A stretch of 64,000 nt of DNA from Promethearchaeota archaeon (lineage in GTDB: Archaea > Asgardarchaeota > Lokiarchaeia > Sigyniarchaeales > SOKP01), in NCBI GenBank assembly GCA_029838195.1, contig JALGVJ010000010.1, forward strand, positions 49,772 through 113,771, read 5' to 3'. The translations under genes and the position numbers were made by a program. How positions within the stretch are numbered: the first letter of the stretch is position 1; each line of letters starts with the position of its first letter. Shown here piece after piece: positions 39,936 to 48,193 of this stretch. The notes below the pieces were generated by a model that worked only from the letters and a program-made list of their open reading frames with translations, was not told the DNA's origin and searched no databases.

Positions 39936-40114
39936 AATAAAATTCAAGCTGGACGGGATGGACCGATTTTTTCATTTCACTTCTATAGAATGATTGTTTT
40001 TGTATGGGAAGGAGGAATCTATAATATCTATTTGATAAAAATGTAGAAAAATCATCACAAAATAAGTAACCTTTTTAAGAATAGAAACCATATTAGATAT
40101 AAGTGATGAGTGTG

Positions 40115-40189
40115 AATAATACTACAATATCGATGTTATTAGTACAAAATCTTTTATTACTGATTATCGAGATTATTGTAGTACTTATT
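40115..40189. repeat. Bulged inverted repeat
   Basis: TACTACAATA at 40120-40129 pairs with TATTGTAGTA at 40174-40183; TCGA pairs with TCGA inside it and AATA with TATT outside, giving about 19 pairs with small bulges around a 33-base loop. Just upstream of the interleaved repeats. Confidence 0.5.
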
Positions 40190-40193
40190 TTAT

Positions 40194-40279
40194 GAGCGAA
40201 TGAATTCCGCTTGATCTTTTTCTTTCACTTGTCCCGGAATCGTTCGCTCGCATGAGACATTTTCAAGAAAAAGATCAAG
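40194..40279. repeat. Interleaved inverted repeats A-B-A'-B'
   Basis: A (40194-40209) pairs with A' (40235-40249) over 15 pairs including one G-U and one bulged base. B (CTTGATCTTTTTCTT, 40210-40224) is perfectly complementary to B' (AAGAAAAAGATCAAG, 40265-40279). The order A-B-A'-B' means that the RNA could form either a pseudoknot or one of two competing hairpins. It ends 51 bases before the FrhB-like start codon. Confidence 0.6.
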
Positions 40280-40330
40280 GTGGGAATTTTTTTCGCCCTT
40301 GAAAATAAAGAGAAATATTAGGTAAGGAAC

Positions 40331-41764
40331 ATGTTAAAAAAAACGGAAAAAAATTATGATTTGAATTCGGATCTCCTCGGAATTGGATTTCAAACCCTAA
40401 AGGAGAGCATAGTGAATGAAAATAACTGTGTTTTATGCGGACTCTGCGCCTCTCTGTGCCCAAGGATCGAAATGAATGAAGTTTCGCCCTTGCTTTTGGA
40501 ATATGACCCGGAATGTTCAATGTGCTTTCGCTATTGTACAAGAACTCATTTTCCCATGGATATAGTTGAAAAAGAAATTTTCAATGAAGGAACGAAAAAA
40601 GATATCTTGATTGGATATCATCGAGCTCTTCTGACGGGCAAGAGTACCGATGAGCAAATAAATGATCAAGCCCAAAATGGGGGCATGGTAAGTTCTTTAT
40701 TAATTAATGCTTTAGAAAAAGGATTCATTGATGGAGCTCTCTTAACGGCTCGGGAACCCGATTGGAAACCCAAGCCGATTATCGCTAGGACTTCTGAGGA
40801 AATTTTGAGTGCTATGGGCTCAAAATATACAATGGCACCCTCTTTATTGACCTATCGGGAAGCCATAGATAAATACCATCTTAAAAACTTAGCCTTCGTG
40901 GGAATGCCTTGTCAAATAAGAGCCGTGAGAAAACTACAATTATATCCTCCTCTTTCAGAATCTTTTGGGCAAATATCATTAATAATTGGACTCTATTGTT
41001 CTGCTAATTTCTCAGATGACTTACGACATGAATACATCAAGAAAAATTTAAATCTATCCTTGAATGATATCAAGAAAATGGATATTTCTAAAGGAAAATT
41101 TATTTTAACCAAGGAGGATGGAGTGATTCTAAAAATTCCCTTGAAAGAAATCCTTCCATACAAATGGCCTGGATGTGAAACATGTAAAGATTATACGGCT
41201 GAACTTGCAGATATCTCCATTGGAAGTGTTGGTGCTCAATCTGATGATTGGAATAGTATTATTATTCGAACTAAAAGAGGAGAGGAAATGTTTAATGATG
41301 CTATCAAAAGTAAAAAAATAATGACAAGTCCGGAAGTTCAAAAATCTCAAATTGAGAAGGCTAGCCTACGAAAGAAGCTGGAAAAAATAAAGATAAATGG
41401 GGAAATAATCAAAGCTTTGAATTATTTAAACGTATCCGACATTCAAATTAGAATTTATGGAAATTTAGTGTCGTTAAGTGAATCGCCCCTTGAATTATTG
41501 AAAAAAGCATTAGATATTAATGATGACACCTTGTTGGAAAATTTAAATTCTTTAATGAAGAGAGGTTGGATTTATAAAAATAACGGATATTATTATCCTA
41601 ATAACCCAAAAGTCGTATTGGAAAAAGAAATTAGAGCGTATCAAGAAGAATTTAAGAGACAAATTGAAGAAGTGCGTCAAAAAGCATTAATCCCCTTAAA
41701 AAAGATGTTCCTACGCAATAACGCTGAAAGACTTGAGCTTAATGATTTTATAGATTATCCGTAG
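40331..41764 (+). CDS. FrhB/FdhB-like F420 or ferredoxin oxidoreductase with C-terminal helical domain
   Basis: 477 residues. The N-terminus has a ferredoxin site (NCVLCGLCASLCPR, residues 34-48) and extra Cys in CSMCFRYC. An FrhB_N/FrhB_C core follows: DQAQNGGMVSSLL, GMPCQIRAVRKLQ, GLYCSANFS and the cluster loop WPGCETCKDYTAELADISIG. FrhB-type subunits hold FAD and move electrons between F420 and Fe-S clusters. Residues 360-477 add a winged-helix-like segment (ELLKKALDINDDTLLENL) and a coiled-coil tail, which is unusual. Ends in TAG. AAGGA precedes the ATG. Confidence 0.9.
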   Translation: MLKKTEKNYDLNSDLLGIGFQTLKESIVNENNCVLCGLCASLCPRIEMNEVSPLLLEYDPECSMCFRYCTRTHFPMDIVEKEIFNEGTKKDILIGYHRALLTGKSTDEQINDQAQNGGMVSSLLINALEKGFIDGALLTAREPDWKPKPIIARTSEEILSAMGSKYTMAPSLLTYREAIDKYHLKNLAFVGMPCQIRAVRKLQLYPPLSESFGQISLIIGLYCSANFSDDLRHEYIKKNLNLSLNDIKKMDISKGKFILTKEDGVILKIPLKEILPYKWPGCETCKDYTAELADISIGSVGAQSDDWNSIIIRTKRGEEMFNDAIKSKKIMTSPEVQKSQIEKASLRKKLEKIKINGEIIKALNYLNVSDIQIRIYGNLVSLSESPLELLKKALDINDDTLLENLNSLMKRGWIYKNNGYYYPNNPKVVLEKEIRAYQEEFKRQIEEVRQKALIPLKKMFLRNNAERLELNDFIDYP

Positions 41765-41885
41765 AACTTTAAGAAATGAGTTTTTCTTTATTCTTTCTAT
41801 CTTTTTAATCGCAAATCCTATTCAATTAATTTATTTTAAAATATTAAAAAAATCTACGAGAAAACAATCTCGAATTATTTAAAAA

Positions 41886-42125
41886 TTAACGTGGCTCAAT
41901 CACGCTTTTTTTTTCTTCACGTTCGAGCAAGCGAATGATTATCATTAAAAAAATGGTAATCGAAAAGGTCATGCTCCAGGAAATTAATAAGATATTGTTA
42001 ATGGAAATATTAAGCTCGAGAAGTTGGTCTTTTAACAATATGTATACTGGTATGATTAACAAGTTTAAAATTGCCACTAAAAAGAGACTAACATTCAGAT
42101 AATTAATGATAATTTTCTTGTTCAT
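41886..42125 (-). CDS. Small two-helix membrane protein
   Basis: 79 residues with two hydrophobic helices (about 8-32 and 43-66) and a charged tail LEREEKKSVIEPR. No recognised family. Divergent from the MFS gene at 42337. Confidence 0.58.
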   Translation of the reverse strand: MNKKIIINYLNVSLFLVAILNLLIIPVYILLKDQLLELNISINNILLISWSMTFSITIFLMIIIRLLEREEKKSVIEPR

Positions 42126-42336
42126 TACAAGTTAGTTTATATCATCAACTTATTTTAAGCTTTATTAAAAAGTGGAAAAAATAGAAAAAAAAGTTAAACA
42201 TTATATAAATCTCTCTCTAAAAGTTAAGAGCGTGAGAGTACACGATTTAACAAAAATCCTTCTCATGTGATATGGACTTCTCAAGATTGTAAAAAGTTAA
42301 ACATTTATTAGGAAAGAGATTTAAAATATATTTAAA

Positions 42337-43617
42337 ATGCAAGAGCAATCATTTAAAATATTAATAATACTCACGTTAGTGTCCTCAACACTCTTCAGTA
42401 TTATTAATCCAATGGCTCGCGAGCTCACGGCAGCCTTGAATTTAGAAAGTGAAGAGAGAGTGATTTTTGTAAATTCAATATTTTTAATGGTAGCCGCTTT
42501 TAGTTCCTTAGCTTGGGCATTCTTGGGAGATAGATTTTCTCGTAAAAAACTCTTGCTTGCTGCCACTTTTTCATGGACTCTCTTTACCTTTCTTACCCTT
42601 TTTTCCACGGATTTTTATTCTTTTCTGACTTTTCAAGCTTGTACTGCTGTTGGATTTGGAGCTATCATCCCCTTAGTATTCTCTTTGACCATTGACCTCA
42701 TTCCTCCCGCAGAACGAGGCATGAAATTTGGATATTTGAGTGCAATATACGTGTTGGGAAATGGACTTGGGCAAATTCTTTCGGGAACTTTAATCGATTA
42801 CTACACGTGGCATGCTCCTCTCTTGATCATTTCTATTAGCGGTGTTTTTTGTCTTCTTTCATTATTTTTCTTAGAAGATCCTAAAAGAGAAGAAATAAAA
42901 GAACTTGATAAAAAAGCAGAGAATTCAGACGATTATTACTTTTATCACGTTAAACTGAATGATTTAAAAAAAATTTGGCAAAAAAAATCCATTTTTTGGA
43001 TCTTGCTTTTTAACTTTTGCATGTTTATTGGAATTGGAGCCATCTCCTCCTTTCTCATTTCCATGTTTAAAAAAGATTTTACCCTTCCCTCCTCCATTGC
43101 GACCTCCTTATTGATTGTTGTTTTTGGCACTCAAGTTCCTTCGGGGTTAATATTTGGGAAAATAGGTGATAAAAAATATGAAATGAAAAAAAGAGGAAGA
43201 ATCAACGTGGCTTTTACATGCCTATTAATGGGCTCTCTAAGCTATATTGCGGGATTTTCCATCGTTTTAATATCAAAACAAGCATTATATTTTTCCTTTT
43301 TTCTTGCTTTTCTTATCATGGGAGCATTTTTTTTTGGAGGGATTGATCCTCTAATTCAAGCAACATTAGGGGAAAGCACTCCTCCCCCCATTCGTTCCAC
43401 CGTATATTCTATTAATTATTTAACCACAACAACACTCGGAAGATCCCTTAGTTTACTTGTATTAGGTCGGTGTTATCTCTTTTTCAATTATCACTATGTA
43501 CCGGGTTATCTTTTACTCTCCCTAATTGCTTTCTGTTGCGCCTTGTTTTACTTACCTATATTGAAAAATCTCATTAACGACCTCCAGTGGAATAATAATA
43601 TAAAAAGTGAAAACTGA
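42337..43617 (+). CDS. MFS transporter, spinster/hexose-phosphate-like
   Basis: 426-residue, 12-helix major facilitator. The helix 2-3 loop is FLGDRFSRKKLLL and the second half has FGKIGDKKYEMKKRG. The pattern PLVFSLTIDLIPPAERGMKFG and the helix 5-6 LGNGLGQILSGTLIDY resemble spinster-like and organophosphate carriers. Substrate unknown. A 211-base gap with a TTATATAAAT box at 42201-42210 lies upstream. Confidence 0.85.
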   Translation: MQEQSFKILIILTLVSSTLFSIINPMARELTAALNLESEERVIFVNSIFLMVAAFSSLAWAFLGDRFSRKKLLLAATFSWTLFTFLTLFSTDFYSFLTFQACTAVGFGAIIPLVFSLTIDLIPPAERGMKFGYLSAIYVLGNGLGQILSGTLIDYYTWHAPLLIISISGVFCLLSLFFLEDPKREEIKELDKKAENSDDYYFYHVKLNDLKKIWQKKSIFWILLFNFCMFIGIGAISSFLISMFKKDFTLPSSIATSLLIVVFGTQVPSGLIFGKIGDKKYEMKKRGRINVAFTCLLMGSLSYIAGFSIVLISKQALYFSFFLAFLIMGAFFFGGIDPLIQATLGESTPPPIRSTVYSINYLTTTTLGRSLSLLVLGRCYLFFNYHYVPGYLLLSLIAFCCALFYLPILKNLINDLQWNNNIKSEN

Positions 43618-43655
43618 TCAAGGCAAGCACTACAAAAAAATAAAGAAAAAAATTC

Positions 43656-44867
43656 TTAATTAATTATTTTTTTTGCTAATTCTTCTAATTCTTGCTCCGT
43701 GATAAATTGTCTTTGTTGAATCTCTTCTTGGATCTTTTCACGCAAGATTCTAATGTGGGTATCCGTGAAGGATAATCCCATTTTTGTTAACTTTGCTTTA
43801 ATCGCTCTCTCTTGTAAGGTAGTAGCCCCAAAAATTAATTTACGACTCTGACCCACGACGTGAGGCTGGAAAAGCTCCCAAAACGTCCAATTACCAATTA
43901 ATATTTGTTCTACATGTAAATCTGACTCGTGGATGAAACAATTTTTTCCAACAATCGCTTTATGAGGTTGCAGGGGCACGTTGCTGTATTTTTCAATGAG
44001 CCTTGAAACTTCCATGATCTTTTCCAATTTAATACCCGTATCAATTCCATATAAAATCTCAAGACTCATGATGACCTCCTCCGTGGCTGCATTTCCCGCT
44101 CGATCACCTAATCCATTAAATACGACATCTGCTACTTCTGCGCCTCCTTCTATTCCTGAAAGGGTATTAGCTACAGCTAACCCTAAATCATCATGCGCAT
44201 GAACTTCTATGGGGATGTTTTTCACGATTCTTTTTGTAAAAGCAACATATTCTCGAAAAGAAAGAGGAAACATGCATCCATTTCCATCATACACGACAAT
44301 CCTATCCACACCCGCCTCCATTGCCAATTTACAAAATTTCTCCCAATATCTTGGAATCACGCGCCCTGAACCAAAAGCCACGTGAGCTCCCATGGATTTA
44401 GCAAGTTCAATCCCCTCCGTAATCCTATTGAATACAGCTTCTTTAGACTTCAAGGCCGGACTTGGAACTAATAAGAAATTTACAGAATCTGCTTCTGCAG
44501 CCAAGATATCTTCTACTTCCTTTCTAATATCTTCAGCATATAAACGAGCATGGGAGGATAATCGCATGTTGATCCCTTCTTTTTTTAACGCTTTAAACGT
44601 TTTCGCGTGTTCTTCAATACCGGCTGCATATCCAACTTCGATTTCCGGAATTCCCATTTCTTCTAATAGTTTAGCAATTTCAATCTTTTGGTCAATAGTG
44701 AAATATGTTCCGGGAGTTTCTTCTCCTTCTCTCAATGTATCATCCTTAATGATAACTTTCTGCGGTAATTTCATTTTATTCCGAATGGATGTTTCAAAAT
44801 TATAATCAAAACTCCACCATCTCTGGTCCTTGTCCATTTTCATGGACGCCCAAGCATTAACCCACAT
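43656..44867 (-). CDS. LeuA-like DRE-TIM synthase/lyase
   Basis: 403 residues of the isopropylmalate/homocitrate synthase superfamily. After a 33-residue N-terminal extension the barrel begins with KVIIKDDTLREGEETPG (metal Asp and catalytic Arg), then SVNFLLVPSP, VEVHAHDDLGLAVAN (HxH metal ligands) and NGLGDRAGNAATEE. There is no C-terminal LeuA allosteric domain, so it resembles homocitrate, citramalate or Re-citrate synthase rather than classical LeuA. The Trp-rich N-terminal extension is odd. Which acyl-CoA and oxoacid are used cannot be told. Confidence 0.85.
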   Translation of the reverse strand: MWVNAWASMKMDKDQRWWSFDYNFETSIRNKMKLPQKVIIKDDTLREGEETPGTYFTIDQKIEIAKLLEEMGIPEIEVGYAAGIEEHAKTFKALKKEGINMRLSSHARLYAEDIRKEVEDILAAEADSVNFLLVPSPALKSKEAVFNRITEGIELAKSMGAHVAFGSGRVIPRYWEKFCKLAMEAGVDRIVVYDGNGCMFPLSFREYVAFTKRIVKNIPIEVHAHDDLGLAVANTLSGIEGGAEVADVVFNGLGDRAGNAATEEVIMSLEILYGIDTGIKLEKIMEVSRLIEKYSNVPLQPHKAIVGKNCFIHESDLHVEQILIGNWTFWELFQPHVVGQSRKLIFGATTLQERAIKAKLTKMGLSFTDTHIRILREKIQEEIQQRQFITEQELEELAKKIIN

Positions 44868-45181
44868 TTATCGTCCCTTTTATTCAATTTATTTTAATTT
44901 TTACGGATAATTTATAACATGAAAAATTAACATGTTCATATAATTAATTTTTCGCTTGAGCATTGATAAAATTAACTCAGTTTCCAAATGAGCATGGAAA
45001 AAAGTTTCATTACATTTTAGGAAAATAATAATTCTAAACAACAAATATATATCAATCGCATTGAATTATTGATAATTTGGTTCCGGCCAATTAAGCAGTT
45101 AGGAGAAGAAATAGAATGGTAGCAAGTAATTTCATCATATGAATGAAAAGCTCCGGTAATGAAATTAACCTTTTAATTTAA
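44868..45181. other. Non-coding gap
   Basis: 314 AT-rich bases between two leftward genes. I see no coding relic, repeat or RNA gene. Confidence 0.35.
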
Positions 45182-46399
45182 TTAAATAAACACTTCAGGA
45201 ATTGTTTGGTCGTTTTCGAATACGGATTTAATTTTTTTCATCATTTCAGGAATATTTATTTGCTGAGGGCATTTTTCCAAACATTCTAAGCATTCAATAC
45301 ACAAACTTGCAGCGCCTTCATACTCATCACCTTGGATTTTCCTGTTTTCAAGCTCTTGAGGTGTTTTTACCATTCTTTCATAAAGATTAGCTATTTTTTT
45401 TCGATGTTTTTCTCCCCAATATGCAAGCTCATTTACAATATTAAAATTCGTTGGAATTGACACACCATTTGGACACGGAAGGCAATATTGGCAATTTGTG
45501 CACGGTATGATTTCGAGCTTTCGATAAGCGGCTCTTAAATCTGCTATGACTTTAAGTTCTTCTTCCGATAAATGATTAATTCCGGAATTCTCAGCGGATT
45601 TTACATTTTCGATCACGTGTTGCATGGAACTCATTCCACTCAATACAACGGAAACTTCGGGATGGCTCCAAACGAACTGCAAGGCCCAATCTGCTAATGT
45701 TCTTTTGATTGGAGCGTTATCAAGGACGTTTTTAATCTCCGGTTTTGAATCTAATAAATGTTGAGGAATGGCCAACTTACCTCCACGTATTGGCTCCATG
45801 ATTATTAAAGCTACTTTTTTCTCCCCGGCATATCGAACACCTCTCGTTCCCGCTTGATAATTAATGTCAAGATAATTATATTGGATTTGACAGCAATCCC
45901 AAGCATGATAATCCAAAATCTCCTTGAATACATCAAAATTATCATGAAAAGAAAATCCAATATACTTAAATAATCCTTTTTCCCTTGCTTTTTCCATCTG
46001 TTCAATTAAATCAAGGTTTTTTACCACCTCAAAACGAAATTGATTCATTCCATGAAAAAGATAAATATCGGGAGTCGTTTGTAATCTTTTAATTTGTCGA
46101 TTTAGATACCGATCAAAATGATTCGCTTTTTTTATCATCCAAACGGGTGATTTCGTGGCTAAATAGACCTTTTCTCGGTATCCATCTTGCAGCGCTTTCC
46201 CGACAATTGTTTCACTTTTTCCCCCGTGATAAGGATAAGCCGTATCAATATAATTCACGCCGTTATCAATCGCATGTCTTATCATGCGAATCGCCTCTTC
46301 TTCCATGATTCTACTCTGCTCATCCAAGGGTAATCTCATGGCTCCAAAACCCAAAACCGATACTTGAAAATCCAGAGAACCAAATTTTCGATATTTCAC
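45182..46399 (-). CDS. Aldo/keto reductase with C-terminal ferredoxin domain
   Basis: 405 residues. An AKR TIM barrel (residues 1-280) has VSVLGFGAMRLP, the catalytic-region VNYIDTAYPYHGGKSE (Asp, Tyr) and LATKSPVW (Lys). The C-terminus has CTNCQYCLPC and CIECLECLEKCP with the trailing NIPEMMK that mark ferredoxin-type AKRs of anaerobes. These pass electrons from Fe-S clusters to the substrate. GTG start inside AAAGGAGTG. First gene of the 45-60 kb redox island on this strand. Substrate unknown. Confidence 0.92.
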   Translation of the reverse strand: MKYRKFGSLDFQVSVLGFGAMRLPLDEQSRIMEEEAIRMIRHAIDNGVNYIDTAYPYHGGKSETIVGKALQDGYREKVYLATKSPVWMIKKANHFDRYLNRQIKRLQTTPDIYLFHGMNQFRFEVVKNLDLIEQMEKAREKGLFKYIGFSFHDNFDVFKEILDYHAWDCCQIQYNYLDINYQAGTRGVRYAGEKKVALIIMEPIRGGKLAIPQHLLDSKPEIKNVLDNAPIKRTLADWALQFVWSHPEVSVVLSGMSSMQHVIENVKSAENSGINHLSEEELKVIADLRAAYRKLEIIPCTNCQYCLPCPNGVSIPTNFNIVNELAYWGEKHRKKIANLYERMVKTPQELENRKIQGDEYEGAASLCIECLECLEKCPQQINIPEMMKKIKSVFENDQTIPEVFI

Positions 46400-46608
46400 T
46401 CCTTTTAACCTCTCTTATTTATCTACTCTTGATTTTTAAAACAATATTTCAAATTATAAATAAATTCTAATTAATTTTTATAAAAATTTTAACATCTCTT
46501 AAAGCATCGGAAACGGAATTGTTCTTGAAAATAATGTGTATTAACATTAAACCGAAAGCTTGATTTTTTTCTCAATAAAAAATATAGAGCAGAAAGCCCC
46601 TCATATTT

Positions 46609-47676
46609 TTATCTGAGAATTACCATTTCATGAAAAGTAGCTCCTTCCTCTTCATGACTTTTATTCTCAATGTTCAATTGCATTTTAAATTGTGAAAAAA
46701 ATCGGAAATAACACGGATTCAATTTCAAAATATTTTTTGCAATGAATCTGACCACGGGATTTAGTTCAAAGAGAAGATTATCGGAATCAATAATTTGTTG
46801 AACGTTCAATTCAACTCGATTGTTTTCATGTATTTGAAAGATGAGCTTATTCGGATACGTGCTTTTTATTTTTTCATTAAATCGAAAATCTTCTTGGACT
46901 AATTCGTATTCTCCCGTGCTTTCAAGGATTTCGCCATCCTTGGCTAACATGAGCACTTTTATCGGATAATTCCCCCATTTTTTATTGCATTTAATGAACG
47001 CATAAATCAAGGTGAAATTATCAGAGTACATGCGGCCCCACATCCAATAGTCAATGATCTTAATTGGATTAAAATCAAGCCAATTGTGATCATGATACCC
47101 CATTCCTTTCACGTTCATCTCCTTGCCATCAATTTTTATCTTGCCTTGAACTGTAGCGAGGGGTAGAGGGATGACCCAACCAAAGACGCCTAAGTTTCCA
47201 AATCTCGTGTATCCCTTACCCGGCATCCAGCTTGGAACCGTGGCGGTATAATTTAAATGGACGCCATGCTCTCCCTCATCTAAATAAATTTCATAGGAGG
47301 GAAATTTTTCATTAGAATAATCCACGTGAATGTAATTCTTTCCAATTTTTACTTCGGCTTGCTGAAGCGAGGCCGTGAAATCAGAACGTTTATAATTATA
47401 TATTTTTTGAATCTTTTCATGAGTTGGCTTATAGATAACAAGTTCCACTCCCGTTTTTCCCGTCCTTTCATGTTTTGCCCTAAAAAATACCACTACGGTA
47501 TATCCATTATCCAAGCGGGCGTCAAAATACCACCATTCAATATTTCCCCGCTTGTTCATGTCAATGTGCAGGGCATCATGTTCCGGCTTAAAGGGCGTGA
47601 TCGTGCCATCTTTCTTTCCAGGTCCCGTCCAGCCTTCGAGAATCTTCCTTGAATTTTTCCTTTCATCGTACATCAT
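46609..47676 (-). CDS. CrtC/AttH-like lipocalin-fold protein
   Basis: 355 residues. The double lipocalin-like domain is marked by GNIEWWYFDARLDNGYTVV at about residues 43-61, GKEMNVKGMGYHDHNW with a His-rich site, and DYWMWGRMYSDNFTLIYAF. These are features of the hydroxyneurosporene synthase (carotenoid 1,2-hydratase)/AttH family, which act on isoprenoids or lipid-like substrates. A GGAGG site sits seven bases before the ATG. Its position next to an SCP2 carrier and FAD oxidases suggests work on a hydrophobic substrate. No phytoene genes are present. Confidence 0.82.
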   Translation of the reverse strand: MMYDERKNSRKILEGWTGPGKKDGTITPFKPEHDALHIDMNKRGNIEWWYFDARLDNGYTVVVFFRAKHERTGKTGVELVIYKPTHEKIQKIYNYKRSDFTASLQQAEVKIGKNYIHVDYSNEKFPSYEIYLDEGEHGVHLNYTATVPSWMPGKGYTRFGNLGVFGWVIPLPLATVQGKIKIDGKEMNVKGMGYHDHNWLDFNPIKIIDYWMWGRMYSDNFTLIYAFIKCNKKWGNYPIKVLMLAKDGEILESTGEYELVQEDFRFNEKIKSTYPNKLIFQIHENNRVELNVQQIIDSDNLLFELNPVVRFIAKNILKLNPCYFRFFSQFKMQLNIENKSHEEEGATFHEMVILR

Positions 47677-47776
47677 GCAAATTCCTCCTTCCTTTTATTT
47701 CCTTCCCTTTTATATTCATTATCTTGATCACCAAGAATAATTAAAAATTTTAATGAGCTATGAGAATATTTAAATA

Positions 47777-48181
47777 TTAACTTAATAATTTAAATACTTT
47801 TAATAACGTCAACAACTTTCTGAGTCCTCTCATTTTAATCTTGCCCGCCATCCAGTTCCTCATCACTCCAAGAAGAGAAAGCCTATTCATGGCTAACATC
47901 AAAAATAGCTCGGAATTCATCTCTAAAAACGCATCCCAACCAATTAAGTTCCGATCTAAATTGCCTGGAGGCTTGTTCTTCACACTTTTTATCCCAATCT
48001 CGCCTTTATTAATAATAATCAATGCTGCATGATCTAAATTTGAGGCGTTCAGTAGAATCTTTAATGAAATGCTTGAAAATTTTTCTTTAAAAACGGGATT
48101 AGAATTTAGGGGTAGTAAAGCATTTTTAATAATGCCCGCAAACCCGCGAGCTTCCTCATTAATGATCGTGGAAGTATTCAT
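47777..48181 (-). CDS. SCP2-like sterol/lipid carrier-domain protein
   Basis: 134-residue protein whose C-terminal part, DAFLEMNSELFLMLAMNRLS and KMRGLRKLLTLLKVF, matches the end of SCP2-type carriers (a small helical/beta fold with a hydrophobic tunnel). These bind lipids, sterols or acyl-CoAs. It lies 12 bases downstream of the FAD oxidase gene, on the same strand, so it is in its operon. The hydrophobic-substrate theme matches the CrtC-like gene. Confidence 0.7.
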   Translation of the reverse strand: MNTSTIINEEARGFAGIIKNALLPLNSNPVFKEKFSSISLKILLNASNLDHAALIIINKGEIGIKSVKNKPPGNLDRNLIGWDAFLEMNSELFLMLAMNRLSLLGVMRNWMAGKIKMRGLRKLLTLLKVFKLLS

Positions 48182-48193
48182 CTTACTTTACCC

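Larger units (their letters stand above)
39461..40330. other. Gene-free stretch with relic, tandem repeat and inverted repeats
   Basis: 870 bases without an intact gene. It holds a decayed wHTH-ferredoxin N-terminus (39602-39793), a 20-base tandem duplication (39772-39811), a 24-base dyad centred on TTCGAA (39912-39935), a bulged stem (40115-40189) and an interleaved A-B-A'-B' inverted repeat set (40194-40279). Unusually rich in structure for this genome. Confidence 0.6.

Noticed and set aside
39891..40046. 51-codon frame starting MGSYISRKGYFEIP
   Set aside because: It runs through the TTCGAA palindrome, has no ribosome site and no recognisable fold; more likely chance in a decayed region.
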